Notes: generated by a model not told the origin, from the letters alone. DNA of 64,000 nucleotides from Gymnorhina tibicen (GCA_013399875.1 VXAZ01003272.1:1813722-1877721), one strand, 5' to 3'. Positions 34,101 to 47,268 are shown, counted from the first letter of the stretch. Numbers and translations: made by a program.

Positions 34101-37100
34101 AATGTAAGCTATTAAATAGGAAACGTTTCCTGACAGTATGGGCTAATAGACTGTGGAAAAGTCCCGCAAGGGAAGTGGCAGGAGCCGCTCAGACAATTAA
34201 AAGTGGCCCGGACAACGTGCCTGAGGGCATAATCATGCCTAAACCCACGGAGGACTGCCTGGATGTGACAAGGATCTTCCCTTCTCGCTTCGGAAAGAAA
34301 GCCCCAAAGCTCAGGGGAAGAAAGAACCATTGTAATGCAAGGTTCCTATAGGGAGGGAGGCATCACATCCGACTCAGATAAAATCCAAATGCAAATTTTC
34401 CTCCTCGGGGACTGTGTGGTTCCTCCTGAGCAGTGCCCGCACAAAGGATCCTGTTCCCGAACGTTCCACGGCTGCCAATCAGAAAAAAAACCCTAATTCA
34501 CAACAACCACGAATCCGCTGTTTGCCCAGGCAATCTGTAATGTTTAATTAGCTCAATCTCTAATGTTTAATTAGCTCGTTCTTTGAGGTTTAACAGCTTC
34601 AAGGACCTTTTTCCTAGGAAATGCTGAATTTATGTGCTGCTCTACTTCAGTGATACCACCCAGCCACAAGTGTGAGAAGGACTTGATGGAAAACACAATC
34701 CTTGCCTTGTTCGGAGACATCAGGAATTCGGTGGAAAGCTGCAAAAAATAAACACTAATTATCAAATACCCCTGAGTGCTGGATGTGAGGCCAGCTGTAG
34801 CCACTGAGGGCTGGATTTTTTAAATTAAATCTTATTTTACTAAACTTTTTTCTCCCCATCATCTTGATGGCCAGGCTGGAAGATTTTTAGTGAGTTTGCT
34901 GAGACGTGATTGAAACCCACAAGTTTACTTGAGAGAACTGGCCAGACACCTGTTCAGGTAGTAAAAATTCAGTGATTTCTTTGTTTGACGAGGGTGTGAA
35001 GTGGATTTGCCACTGAAAGGCTCCATAACCTATTCCCATTCCGCCTCTGGCACACAGACACCGATTCAAGACCGCCAACAGCACAGCCTGGGGATAATTC
35101 CCCTTCCCTCAGTGTCTGCTGTGGCTCTGTTTGATTTTTGTGGTTCTCTGGACGTGGTTTAAAAGCTCCACAGCCTTGAACCCCAGGAACCTGCTGCCCT
35201 CGCTCCCAGCTGTGGCTCAGATCGCCTGGGAAATTGGATTTGCTTTGCAGAAGGGCTTTGATGTCCCGGCCATGCTCCATTGTGCAACCCCAGTGAAACC
35301 TCCTGGAGCAGCCCAGCCTGGAGCTCTCCCCTGCCAGCTTCCCCCTCTGCTTTCCATCCCAAAGGCTTAGGGAGCAAATCCTTCCGGGCTATTCCTGCTG
35401 GGTTATTCCAGTTTTTCTCCTCCTGAAGGTTCGTTCGTGTGTAAATTGCCAAGAAACTCCCCGTGCCGGGGTGCTGGGGTTGTTAAAGTTCACGCTAACC
35501 CCTGAGCAGCTGCCAAAAACACACCTGGAGTCTTTCATCCGTGCAAAAAACACACGTGGAGCACGTGTGGAGATCAGCTCACCTGGAATTCTTCAGGCAT
35601 TTATTGATTACAGTATCGATTAAGGCACTTGGGGACACCCTGTGCTTGGAGCTTTGCTGTTTCCCTGGGGAGGTGAGGAAAAGCTCAAGGCTGCTGAAGC
35701 CCAGGCCACTGTCCTGGAGAAAGAAAAAAATGCAACAATCAGGGCTGGAAAGTGAAGGTTTGTGCGTGTTTAGAAGCCTGCCAAAAGAATAAAACCTTGT
35801 CCAAACCAATTTTTGGATAATTAAAGAACATTAATGGAACAGCAACAGAGAAATCCCTGCAGTTCTCACCACACAAAAATAGCAAAGTTTGCTTTTCTTC
35901 ACAGTCTTACTAAACTACAACACTGTTTGTAGCGTTCAGCAGAAACTTCGTTTTTGTGAAAGAAAAACTGAAACTGTCCTTTTTTAAAGGTTATTTATTG
36001 CCACCAGGTCTCCCTATGTGTCACAGCTGCCCAGCTTTTATAACAATTCTCTATTTACGACTTCTAAATCCTTAATAGATGGATCTATTGTTATGCCACG
36101 GATATCAAGATAAAGGTGTTAAAAGCCATTCTGAGCCTTCCAGCAGGTGTGTTATAAATTACAAATTACGGTAATTACCAGTCAAGTGACAGGGCTCCTC
36201 CACAATTATCCTTAAAATTGATTAGCCATTTATTAAAATGTCTATAATTTACTGATCACAAGCAAACAGAAGGTGTGGTATTAATCATCATTATGAGAGG
36301 GTTTGAATTGTTATGGATTGAAGTTAAATAGCCAAAGAGAACTGTCCCTGACAAAGTCAATTTAAAGTTTAGAATAAAGAGCCACCGAAGCAGCTTGGGA
36401 TAAACAAAACAGCCCCTACTTTCCTGACTAGATCAACACATGAAGTTAAATCAGCTCCTGTCCTCTGAATTTTCTATTTCTTTTGACAAGGAAAAAGTGA
36501 AATTCAGACGCTCTGCTGAAGAATTTTGCATCCATCCATGTGGGATGGGTCCCAACTGAGTTAAACCAAAGATCCTCCAGGTCCTGCAGGAAGTGAGATC
36601 CTTCATTTCTCAGAATTCCTCACCAAGTAACCTTTAAAGGAGTTCCTGGAACGGGGTGAGATAAGTCCTCTTGCATAAGTGAATTTACAAGTCTGTGAAA
36701 GGCTGGCAAGTGCAGAGCTGATAAAAGGAAATTTACTTTAACACTGTGTATATTCAAATGTGGAACTTTTGCCTCAAGAAGCTGAGGAAGCCAAGGTTTG
36801 AAAATCAAATTCTTTAGGACTGCAACCCATCCAGAATTCTGATGATCCAGAGTCCTAAAGATTCCTGCTAGCACTGGTTTTGGGGGGATATTAAGGGGTA
36901 TAAAGTGATTTATGGAAGAGCGGGAGGAGACCTAGAGAGGGCAGAGCTGCCAATCCATTTCCCTGCTGCGTTTTGGGGGCACAATTTGTGCAGATTTTCA
37001 TTCACCTGATGTTTTTGTGTGATTTTTTTTTTTAGTGGGAGGCCACTGGTGCTATCGGTCCCAGAAGTGTGAGCAGCCACAGTGTGAAGGTACTGCCGGG

Positions 37101-40100
37101 CAATTCATTTTTCCAGTCCCACTGGTGATTCTTCTGCTTTGCAAAGGGGCTCTTGAGAGAAACAATGCAAAAAATTCACGGAGCTCAGCCTTTAATTCAT
37201 CACAGTCACGTTGTTTGTACGTGTCAGTGCTAAAGAGGGTATTTTGGAGACATCGGTGTTTGCGGTAACCGCTCATTTTGTGTCGACCAAGGATAATGTA
37301 AAAATGTACAAAGAAGTGTAAAAATGCAAATACACAAATGTAAAAGCAACCCCAGAAGCTGGGCTGATGTCCCCAGTTTCCCAGTTTGGTTGGGTGGCTT
37401 GGCTTTCTCAAGGATTTGCCGTCTACAGGGGAAAAAAAAGAAATCAATTTTCTTCGTCCCTAAACAGATCCTCCTCAATGGCATCAGATAGACACGGCCT
37501 GCGGAGGGAACAAACAGTCCCCTGTCAACATTGTCACCCGAAATGTGGTTTACGACAGGAGCCTCAAGCCCCTGACTTTTGAAGGGTACGACGTGAAGGG
37601 CTCTGCCAAGTGGGACGTGGAAAACAATGGCCACACAGGCAAGTACTGCCCAGCCTGCTCCCCTCGCTCCTTCCGTGCCCCTGGAGAACAGCAGGGAAGC
37701 TCAGATGAGGTCTCACCCCTCTGTTTCAGACGTGAAACTCCCAGAACGCCTCTGGAGCCAAAGATCTCTGGGAGGTTTGTGGGAATTATCCAGTTTTGGG
37801 GTTGTGGACGAGGCCCTTGAGCGCCTCAGCAGGAGTTGGTTCTGTGCAGAAACAGAGCCGGAGGTGTCACAGGAACTCCAAACAAAGTCCAGGACTGGGG
37901 GCAGGTGGGCAGAGGGGTCCAGGACAACAATTTGGGCAGAGTTTTATCATTTTCTGCTGAAACTCCTTCGTTTCTGGGCTTCTCCTTTCCACATCTTGCC
38001 CTGGCACAAGGAATTCTGCTGGAGAAAAGCGTTGTGTGGGAAAGTCATTCACGGCGCTGTGTCTTATTAGTTCTTTAAGTAACGAGCTATATTCTTCTCA
38101 GATTCAGATCTGTTTTCTCTGCACACAGAAGTTATCTAATGTTGATCAGCTACTTAGTGAATCAGTAAACAGTGAATCAATGAACAGTAATTCAGAGCTG
38201 TTCCACTTCCTCCACCTTCCTTCACAATGCTGAGGATGCTGCTGCAACAAAATTATGTTCAGTTACTTCAACTTTAAAAATAAATCTGGGGTCTATATAT
38301 GTATTTTTTTAAAGTTACCTGTGGGTGTTCTTAAAATCCCGGGTGGGTTATTTTAACTGCCAGATCCTTAAAGCAGAAAGTAGCAAGTGGCAAATATTTC
38401 CTGATTTCAAAGGGAAAGGTAGGAAGGCAGCTGGGGAGATTTTAACAGCCAGAGATTCTAATTTAAAACATCGCAGTAGTGGCAGACCACACGAAAAAGG
38501 AATGTTTTGAGTTTTCACTAATACATGGATTAATGACTTTCCCATTACAGGGTGATACTCCAGGATGTCCAATTACAGTCCCTTTTACACCAAAATTAGT
38601 ATTTATAAGGATAGCTCATAACTCTCATCTTCCCCAGCCATGCATAAGGATTAGGGTTTAATCTGGGCTTTCAAAATCTCGTCCTTCTGAGGGCAACCAA
38701 TTCCTGCCCTAAACGAGAAGGTTATTGCTTGAATTACAGCTGCAATTAGAGGCTGCAGGTGAGATTAGACCCTCGTTATGTTCCATGATGGGCACATAGC
38801 AAAGGTCGCTGTCTCAAAGGTCTTAAGCTAAATAAACAAAGCCCACAAAGACATCTGACTCATCCATTTGCAGATTAAAAAGCAAAGGAACTAAATGACT
38901 CATGCGCTCTCCAAGTTCATTTGGAATTCAGAACAGAAATGAAATCTCTGGGGCTGCAATCCAGAATTTTCCTCCGGGGCTGCAATCCAGAATTTTCCTA
39001 TGCTAAGAAAAGTGCTGTGCTTAACGTGGAGGTCTTAAAAAGTAAAATTTTAAAATATGTCTCAAATATGTATGATTTAGACTTAAATTGCAGCACTACT
39101 CTAAATTAAAACAGAAAATCTTTAAACCCTGCCCAAAGGAAATGTTACAGTGCAAATAAGAGGAGATTAAAAGGATGGTTAAACCCCAAATAAACTGGGA
39201 TCAAATTTACTTTGATAGAGGGGATTTTCTTGGAAAGAAATGAAGGAATATAGGGTCTTCTGAGAGGTATAAGAAGCTCAGACTCCACGGGTCATAATGG
39301 TTATAATTCATCTCAAATTAATCTCAGCTGTGATTTTGTAAGAGTTCAGTTTCTGCAGAGCAGAATTTCTGGAACACTCGGTCTGAAAAGCCAAGTGAGA
39401 ACTTGAAGATAAATTTGAATCTCAAGAACATCTCTGCTCTCACATACTGTTAATGTAGGATCTGATCTTCTCCTTCAAAACAATTCATGTTTTTTTCTCC
39501 AGTTAAAGTGAAACTGGATGCATCCCCTAAAGTTGGAGGAGGAGGTCTGGGGCGAAAATACAAGGCAGTGGAATTCCACTTGCACTGGGGAGTCCCAGGT
39601 GAGCCGCAGAACATCCCTGGCTCAGAGCACAGCATAGATGGAGAGAAATACCCCATGGAGGTAGGTGAGACTGCAAGTGGGTCATGGATTTCACTCCAGA
39701 ACTCGGGAATTTTGAGATCCTATTGGCTAGCTCCCCTAGGCAAGTCTGAGGGTGGAAATAACCGCCCGTGCCTGTTGTGTTCCAGCTTCACGTCGTCCAC
39801 ATAAGAGAAGATGCTTCAAATGTGACAGAAGCCAAGAAAAACCCAGATGGTTTGGCTGTGTTGGCCTTCTTTGTACAGGTAGGCAGTGAAATTTTCAATT
39901 GCCCCTCTCAAATCCCAGCCAGCAGTTTGGCTGAGGGATTGTTTATGTCAATATTTTATGTTTATGTCAGGTACAGTAGCCCAAGACTTAAGCCTCCCTA
40001 TCTTCTGCAGGCATTCTGCCAGCACTGAGTTCATTTACCCTTTTCTACATCCTGCTTGCTGTTATTTTTTCTCGTGGCCCTTTTCTGTTTTATTCACCAC

Positions 40101-41558
40101 TGACTAAAAGCAACCACTTGTAGAGAAATACACGATGTGGAATCAACATATTTCCCTTTCAGGCTGACAAAGAAAATAAAAACTATGCAACTCTGTTAAG
40201 AGAATTAGAGAATATTAAATACAAAGGTAAGACACTCTTGCCAGAGTGAAGACAAATGTGAGCAGAACCTGCAGCCACAAGCGTTGCAAGGGATTTTCCC
40301 CCGTGGTTTTTCCAGGGCAATCAGCAAAGATAGATCCTTTGCCACTGAGCTCCCTTCTCCCACCTGAGGAAGACCTTGGGAGGTACTATCGGTATGAGGG
40401 GTCCCTCACCACCCCTGACTGCTACGAGGGCGTCGTCTGGACGGTATTTGAGAAGCCAGTAGAGCTCAGCCCGCTCCAGGTGAGTGGCAGAGGGACAGCC
40501 CGGAGGTTGTGCGCTGTGTCCCTCGGCTGCCTGCCCGCAGTGTGACACCTCGGCTGCCTCGTGTCCCCACACACACTTGCTTGGCGTCAGCCTAAACATG
40601 CTCCCCGGTGCCAGCTGATCGACCCTATTAAATCACCCCTCAGAAAATGGCAGGAAAGGGGCAGGAAGGGGAAATGACGGCGTGAGGAGAAAGCCAAGAA
40701 CCCTCCCCAGGTCATCGCCCAATCTCTTCCACTGCTGCCACCTGCTCACTGCCAAACTCCACGGCTTTTCTCCCACTGTCGGGACAGCAGAACAGAATAA
40801 TTCCAAATCCAAAACTTGAGCCCATCAGCATCAGCGTTAAGCAGCCCGTTTTTGACCTGCAGGCAGAAAGAGGAGACGGAATTGTGAGTGCTTGGAAAAC
40901 ACAGATTGTGCAGGGATCGCACAGCCTGGCCCACAGCCAGCGCCTGCATTTCAGCTCCTTACTCACAGTGTGCTCTCAGTGTGCTCACCGTGCCCCCAGC
41001 GCAGCCCAGCGTCACTCGGTGCAGCCGGGAATCCGAACGAGGACAGAATGCCTGGTGCTCCTGCCTCGTGTCACCGTGACGTGGGGCCGGGGCCGGGGCC
41101 GCGTGCGTCAGGAGCTCTGGGGGAACCAGTCCTTGAGCTGCACAAAGCATTTGGCTGCCCCAGAAAGGAAGTGCCCGTGATTTCCAAGGCTGGAAGGAGC
41201 CGTCAGTTGGTGACCTCTCCAGTGGCCTCTGCCGCGGCGCTTCCTGCAAGGTTTAATGCACCCATTAAAACCTCGGGTTCAAAACCAGAGCCAGGCACCG
41301 CAGGTTTGCAGCACAGCAATTCCCGGAGTCCCCCGGCATAAAGCTTTAACGGCCTGTTCTGTTTTGCAGCTGTCCCAGTTCGCAGCGCTGCACTTTGATG
41401 GGAAGAACTCCACTCCCATGACGGAGAATTTCCGGCCGGCGCAGCCCCTAAGGGGCCGCAAGGTGCTCTGGTCCAGTGCCAGCGTCCCCCTGCCCACGGC
41501 AAAGCTGCTGCTGCTGCTCCTGCCTCTGCCCTGCACCCTGAGCTCGCTGTCCCACTGA
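28192..41558 (+). CDS. CA4: Carbonic anhydrase IV, complete (8 coding exons)
   Basis: Extracellular, GPI-anchored zinc enzyme that interconverts CO2 and bicarbonate. Exons: 28192-28249, 37036-37089, 37468-37638, 39503-39660, 39786-39878, 40163-40226, 40316-40479, 41370-41558. All phases agree, giving 316 residues (about 312 in human). The first 18 residues are a hydrophobic signal peptide. Zinc ligands are His120 and His122 in FHLHW and His149 in ELHVVH; the proton-shuttle His is His93 in NNGH; the active-site Thr pair is in SLTTP (231-232). HWCY and the later cysteines fit the two disulfides of CA IV. The C-terminus has small residues (WSSAS) followed by a leucine-rich tail ending at the stop, as expected for GPI attachment. 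Sequons NVT and NST are present. Intron 1 is 8.8 kb. The intron after 37638 starts with GC (AG|GCAAGT); the only nearby GT alternative would create an in-frame stop. Confidence 0.95.
29673..29697. repeat. TA dinucleotide microsatellite
   Basis: An uninterrupted run of about 12 TA units flanked by TTTAAAT on the left and ATTTAAAT on the right, within CA4 intron 1. Confidence 0.9.
30222..30303. repeat. CATC/CCTC tetranucleotide repeat
   Basis: Tandem CCATCCCT and CCATCCAT units over about 80 bases in CA4 intron 1. Both strands give open frames with Ser-Ile-Pro or Gly-Trp-Met repeats; these are repeat artefacts, not genes. Confidence 0.9.
33620..33692. repeat. TATC-type tetranucleotide repeat (degenerate)
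   Basis: Interrupted TATCTA and CTATCTATA units over about 70 bases in CA4 intron 1. Confidence 0.85.
34100..34290 (+). mobile_element. Degenerate CR1-like LINE fragment
   Basis: The order of the strings GAAACGTTTCCTGACAGT, AATAGACTGTGGAA and CAAGGGAAGTGG, followed by GACTGCCTGGATG, resembles the conserved tail region of old CR1 LINEs as I recall it. It is highly diverged and truncated, with no coding frame left, in CA4 intron 1. Confidence 0.45.
34531..34576. repeat. 23-base tandem duplication carrying TTTAATTAGCT
   Basis: Two adjacent 23-base copies (34531-34553 and 34554-34576) share CAATCT, TAATG and TTTAATTAGCT and differ at one base. Each contains a TTAATTA-type homeodomain core. Inside CA4 intron 1. 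Confidence 0.85.
37639..39502 (+). other. CA4: GC-AG intron of CA4
   Basis: The exon ends CACACAG and the intron begins GCAAGT, the consensus for GC-type donors. The acceptor is TTTTTTCTCCAG at 39491-39502. Joining restores NNGHTVKVKLDA, matching the CA IV family. Using the GT two bases later in GCAAGT would read into a stop at the junction. The intron also contains a 26-base tandem duplication (38950-38999). Confidence 0.85.
38950..38999. repeat. 26-base tandem duplication in a CA4 intron
   Basis: The 24-base string GGGGCTGCAATCCAGAATTT plus TCCT occurs at 38950-38973 and again, identical, at 38976-38999. Identity suggests a recent duplication. Confidence 0.9.
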
Positions 41559-44500
41559 GCCTTTCTCACCTCCCTCAGCATCCTGGTCCTTTATTTGATG
41601 TTATGTTTTGCTGTTCTCCGTTCTTTGCCTCAGCCTCTCATGAATTGTGTCCCAATACAGAATAACCTTGTCCTCCTCCAGACATTAACCAAGGACTTCT
41701 GTGCTGCTCTGGTGAAACCCAAGCCACCAGAAGTCAAAGGAACTGGGAGATAAAGCAATGACAAATTCAATTTTAAAAGCCAGAACACTCAGAGAAAGCA
41801 TTAGGCTGGGTTATCCTGTAGTTTTAACCCAGCACTGGAAGGAGGTGCACAGGGAACCTTCGGGAGGAATCTGCTCTTAAGTGCCTGTGAAGGGGTTGGT
41901 TTGGAGCATGTTTACATTCAGCACTGCAAATCTGGCAGTGAAATGTGGAGTAATTCCTGTAATCCCACACTGTCCCACCTGAAAGTACAAACAAGAGCAA
42001 AGATAAAATGCTCACACACAGCTGAGCAGCATCTGGCTCGTGCCCTCCAGGGAAGGGCACTCACCCAACACATAAATCCCCCCTCCTTCCTTCAGAATAT
42101 CTCAGTTAATTTCAGATAAGGACACTGGGTTCCTTTCACCTGATCTGACTGGGGCTATCAGACTGGGGCTATCAGGTTCCTCTGTTATTTATTCATCCTT
42201 CTCTGGGTGGCTAATGTGATGTGCTGGGAAGCAACAGGGAGGCTCATCCCCACCTACCAGAGGCACATCTGTGGAAATTCCCTCTCTTTGGAGGGCTGCT
42301 TTTGAAGCAGGAGACTCTGATGATCCTTTATAGTTGTTATTTGCCTAATAAAATAAGACAGCTCAAGAAATGGCTCTTTCTTATATATATATATAAATAT
42401 CTTTTATATATATAATTTTTATAGTAGCATACCTGCAATATTCACATATGGTCAAGATTCATAGTTTTTTCCAAGAAGATTGTGATTTGAACCAATCTCT
42501 TCGGATCTTACCCAATTACTTACAGAAAATACCTTGGGAAATGGGGTTTCCTTATATTATTCCAGTTTTCTCTCTGAAGAGGGACATAACATTTCTCTTT
42601 GGCTTGTGCCATGTTACAGCTTCTTTTAGGATTTAGATTTTGGCCACACCAAAATAGGATTTCGTATTAGCAGACTTGTATTTTTTTTTTTTGTCTTTAA
42701 GGGCAGTGTTTGCAGAGATGACTATGTATTTTTAGGAAAATCCTGGCAGGGAGAGCAACCACAGCTCACCAAAGCGGGGGATGAAATTATTTTCATATTA
42801 ATCTATCATAAAAGCTTTAAAAAAAACGCCAACATGGGAAAGCAAATGAACCTATTCAAGTTTAAGTGAAAGATTAATACTTTAACTGTATTTTTATGTA
42901 ACTGAAAAACTTTGGAGGAGCAAACAGAAATGAAATATTAAAGGTGAACAACAGACCTCTTGGAATTGTTCTGAGTTTTTATTTCTTTCACCCTTGCTGA
43001 AGGGGAATCCACAAACTCTTTCAGAAGAGGAATGTGACTTTTCCCCCACCCCTGTTTTCTTCACAATATTTAGGGTTGTGTTTAGGGCTTGGTTTGCATT
43101 TTTGGGGCGGGGGGCAGGCCTTTGCAGCACCCTGGGATGTTTCTACTGTCAGCAGAGTTCTGGGGCTCTATTTCACACCCTCAGGGTGTTCTCTGCGCGG
43201 AGCAGATTCCTGGAGTCTGGCACCGTGCCCAGGTGTGCAGAGCTGGTGCCCAACCCCACCCAGCCCCCAGGACAGGGAACTCCTCAGGATACCTGAGAAA
43301 TGCCCTTTGCACTAACCAAGGTGTGCAAGAGCCACCATCCCTCTCCCTTCGGATTATTTCCTCAATTCTCATTTTATAGGCATCTCTCTAAAGGCTGATT
43401 GGCATAAAATCTGGAGGATCTGGCATTTACTGCCAATGATAAATGATAAATCACAGGGCACAGCCTTTAATTACCATGTGGGAGCATCTTATTTACTACG
43501 AAAGAGATTAAAACAGAACTAAAAGGAAGAAAAAAATCTGCTGGAAAGAGGGTGAGTCCTCTCTAAGAGCTCGTCAACACCAACCCCAGTGTGAATAAAA
43601 TCTCACTGGACAAGATCAGTGTTTTTAGTGAGTGGCTCGGTGTTGTGGCAATAAGGAGAAGGGAAATGCTCCATCTGCACCTCTGACAGGGACTGAGTTC
43701 TTTCTGTCCTCTTTGCACCCAGGTTCTGCTCTGGGGCAGGACGTGACAAGGGCAGGACCAGGATTAATGCAGGGAACAAACAAAAACCCCCTGAAAAAGC
43801 AGGAAAAGACAAGAAGGCTTCAGGAGGGATATCTGATTTGCTTTGTGAGGACGGTTATGGAAAAGCAATTTGCTGTTCCACAGGTAACTTGAAGGTGCTG
43901 ATTTTCAGGAATTTTGTCTCGGCTGTGTTTGGCATGAAATTCTTTTATTGTGAAGACACCAGGAAATGACAGTCACTCCTGGAGGACAAACAGCCAAGGC
44001 ATGATACAGGAAAGGGTGGGGGGAGGAACAGGAGCGTTTGGAAGGATCCAGCAAGAACATTATTTTCCCATGTCCAGAAGAGCTAGCACAGAGCTGCACT
44101 GATCCATTCCACATATGTTGGAGCCAGAGTTGATGACTGTGAGGCTGAAAGCTGCAGTCCCAGGGAAAATCAAACAACACTGGCAATTAAAATTGGGGTT
44201 AAAACAAGTAAAACTAACAGGCATTTGTACAGCCCATTCAAAAACACTCCTTTCCCAGATTTGGGCTGCACCTTGGTTTGAGAGCAGCCTCCGGAGGTGT
44301 GAGAGGTGAAGGCACTGCTCCTTCCCAGTCATCAGGGGAGCAGGGGATGACAGCAGGGGCAGGCACAAAAAAATTCCTCATACAATATGTTTTCAAGCAA
44401 AACGTTTTTCTCAGGAAGCACCAAGAGACAAGGAAACCAAACCATTACTCACAAGAAACGTATTTACATTATCCACAAAGAATTCTGACAAATTTGGCGA

Positions 44501-44830
44501 CTCCACTTACAGTCAGCTCCTCCTGTGACAAAACACCAGCTCAAAATGCACTTATCTGGACATAATTAGTTTTCTGTGACTGCTGGGAGAGAAGGATAAA
44601 GCTTTTTCCTTTGTGCTTTCCTTCCTTGCCCATCCCTGTGGATTCCACAGGGAAAACAGCTCTTGCCAGCACCCTCCCCGTTAAAAAGATGTCACACAGC
44701 AAATCTGTGTAAAAAATCCAGTCATCCACCTGTAGTCAAAAAAAAAAAAGGGTACAGAGAAGCCTATCAAACTTCCCAGGCTGCTTTTAGAGTTTAATAA
44801 GGGTGGAGTTTAATAAATACCAGGTGTAAC
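41559..44830. other. Region downstream of CA4; no gene recognised
   Basis: The first part is the CA4 3' UTR of unknown length; a candidate AATAAA lies at 42347-42352. A 14-base two-copy repeat sits at 42147-42174 and a TA-rich tract at 42380-42420. No ORF has recognisable homology. Confidence 0.45.
42147..42174. repeat. 14-base tandem duplication
   Basis: GACTGGGGCTATCA occurs twice in direct succession, probably a replication-slippage product in the CA4 3' flank. Confidence 0.85.
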
Positions 44831-44844
44831 ATCAACACCCTCTG

Positions 44845-44960
44845 ATCCAGGGATCCCGTTGCCCAGGGGCAACACCCCAAAATACACAGCTGGACTTGAT
44901 GATCTTAAAGTTCTCTTCCAACCTAAATGGTTCTATTATTCTATAAAGGATTCTATGAAA
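44845..44960 (+). mobile_element. CR1 LINE 3'-end fragment
   Basis: Contains GGACTTGATGATCTTAAAG and TTCCAACCTAAATGGTTCTA followed by ATTCTATAAAGGATTCTATG, the signature 3' terminus of CR1 retrotransposons with their ATTCTATG-like terminal repeat. Truncated at the 5' side as usual, with no coding capacity. A strong marker of a sauropsid, most likely bird, genome. Confidence 0.85.
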
Positions 44961-46543
44961 AATTATTACTCTTGGAGATGGGAGGCTCTTTTTGATGGAG
45001 TTAGAAGTGGACTCGGTGACTTCCTTCCACAAAGCACTAAAATGAGATGGGATTTAAAAACTCTGCAATGACAGAGAAACAAATGACCTGGGAACTGAGG
45101 TGGCTGTGGGAAACGCTTTGTGTGGGAGAAAATCATATGTAAATTGGATTTTTAGAGAAAGGAAATGTAGGATTTACTGGCAAATTATGTGTACCTGTGG
45201 AAAAGGCAATGAAACTCCAGCTGAAGGCACAGCAGGGCCACAGCGACCTCAGCCAGGACAGTTTTTCTTCCTGATCTCCTCCAAACTCCTCCTGAACAGA
45301 CACAGCTCCTTCAACACAGCTGCTGTGAATGGGAACATGTAGTTTTCATTATGAGGTTTAAATGCATTTCCTAAAAATAACCTGCTGTTTGGGGCTTTTA
45401 GTATCAGAAATAAATCCATATACACCGCTAAAACCTGATTATAATTAGTCACACAAGTAAAATTATGAGTGTAATTAACTACAGCAATTAATTGAAATGC
45501 CTTTGGGACATGATTTCCCTTCTTGCAGTTGAATGCAATTTGCATTTAAAGTTATATCACAAAGGGTATAAGATGGTAATCAATTTGGGTTATTTTATTA
45601 TCTTTTACCTATTAATATCTTCTGAAGTGATTCAGACATCCAGTACTCAAACACAGTTTGATATAAAAGAAACCCAAACAGCTGACACTGTTCTAATGGG
45701 TTTTGTTTCCCCATAATCCACTCCAAGCTATCTAAACTTTTCCCTGCCCTTCCTTTTTTATTGCCTCACAAAAATATATTGGCTTCCACCGAGTGGAATT
45801 GCCTTCAGAATGCCACCACCCTTCCCCTCCCCACATCACCAGGGCTGCTCCTTGTTCCCTGAGAGATCTTGATGGATGAGTTTGCAGATTGGGGGTGGTT
45901 ATGAACAATTTATGAGAGAGAAAGAAAGGCGGAGAAGTTTTACATTTTGCTGATTGTGCTGATGTCGAGATTAAACTCTAAATAAATCACAGACAATCCC
46001 TATCAAGAGTGCAGTATCTCTGTAAGCCTGCAGTCACTGGAGTTTGTGGTACATGAAGATCTCAGCTTTATACAAAACGCTTTTCTTGCAGGCAGTAAAA
46101 CATAATTGTTCATGTCCTGGGGCCCAGCAGCCACTGGGAAACCTGGGAATAATCCCGGGAGAGCAGCAGTGACCTCCCTGAGGAAAACAAAAGGAGTTTA
46201 AATCTTAAAAGTGCAGGATAAAGACAAAAAAAAAAAATCAGCTGTGGAGTGCTGAAGCTTCTCCAGCCCCGTCAGCTGAGACCCTCTGTGACTGACGATT
46301 TTTTAATTTCTGTGCAGCCCTTCCTGCCAAACACACCTGAGAAAAGGAGGATTCAGCACTCATTCCCATCTCCTCAGGGCTCCCCATCATCCCCACAGCT
46401 CAAACATTTTGGGGACCGGGAGCCGGGACAGTCCCAGGAGCGCGGAGAGAGCTCGGCCCGCAGAGCAGGCTGGGAGCAGAAAAATCGCCAAGGCTCCGTT
46501 TACTCCAGGGGTTTTATAACCACTTATTTTATAACCTTTGGGG

Positions 46544-46569
46544 TTTTTTTTTTTTTTTTTTTTTTTTTT
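46544..46569. repeat. Poly-T tract (26 T)
   Basis: Uninterrupted run of T, possibly the tail of an old retroposed element on the minus strand, but no recognisable element body was found on either side. Confidence 0.85.
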
Positions 46570-47268
46570 CTTTCGGGTTGGCAGGAACACGGCGTCCTAC
46601 CAAGCACCGCAAAAAAGGGCTCCGGTGTCACTCACACCGGGCCCCCCCTGGAACGGGCTCCCATTGTCCCCTTGTTAACTCGGCAGTGCCAGGCCGTAAA
46701 CGGGAAGCTGGGGGTTTATGATCCCGCAGATAGGAGCGCACGTGTGATGGAACCGGACTGAGTTAGTCTTTAAAAAAAAAAAAAAACCCAAACAAAAACC
46801 CGGGCTATTAAAGCTCATAAAACACAAAACACTCCGATTGCGCTTCAGAAGCCGGGTGCAGTTCCCGCTGCAGCCGTGTGGGGTCTGCCGGGTGAGGGCC
46901 CGCGGGCCCTGAGGGGCTGCGGCGGTGAGGGCCCGCCCTGAGGGGGCTCGCCGGGCCCACAGCCCGCGAGTTACAAATGTTACATGAAAAGCTTCTTAAA
47001 AAGCACAATCCTGTCCGCCTGGTTCCCAGCAAACACCAAACGACCTCGGGAAAGATCCAGCCTCAGGAAAGAGGCGTCAGCTGGGTGAAAGCGGCAGCCA
47101 AGCGCGAGGAGTTCCCAAAAGGGCTGCGGGACGCAGGGATTCCCAGAACCTCCTCAGAGTTAAATTCATCGACAGGAGAAAAGCAGCGTGCGCAGCGAGA
47201 TGTATAAAATAAAATTAACTCTTCCAGCGATAACTTCTACGAGTCCTCTACCATCAGGAACATTAATA

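Larger units (their letters stand above)
28250..37035 (+). other. CA4: CA4 intron 1; contents
   Basis: An 8.8 kb intron. It holds a GC/CpG-richer patch (about 28970-29360), a TA repeat (29673-29697), an ATCC repeat (30222-30303), a TATC-type repeat (33620-33692), a degenerate CR1-like fragment (about 34100-34290) and a 23-base tandem duplication with TTAATTA cores (34531-34576). No internal gene recognised. Confidence 0.7.

Noticed and set aside
46543..46590. Poly-T as the tail of a processed pseudogene
   Set aside because: No gene-derived body could be recognised next to it on either side.
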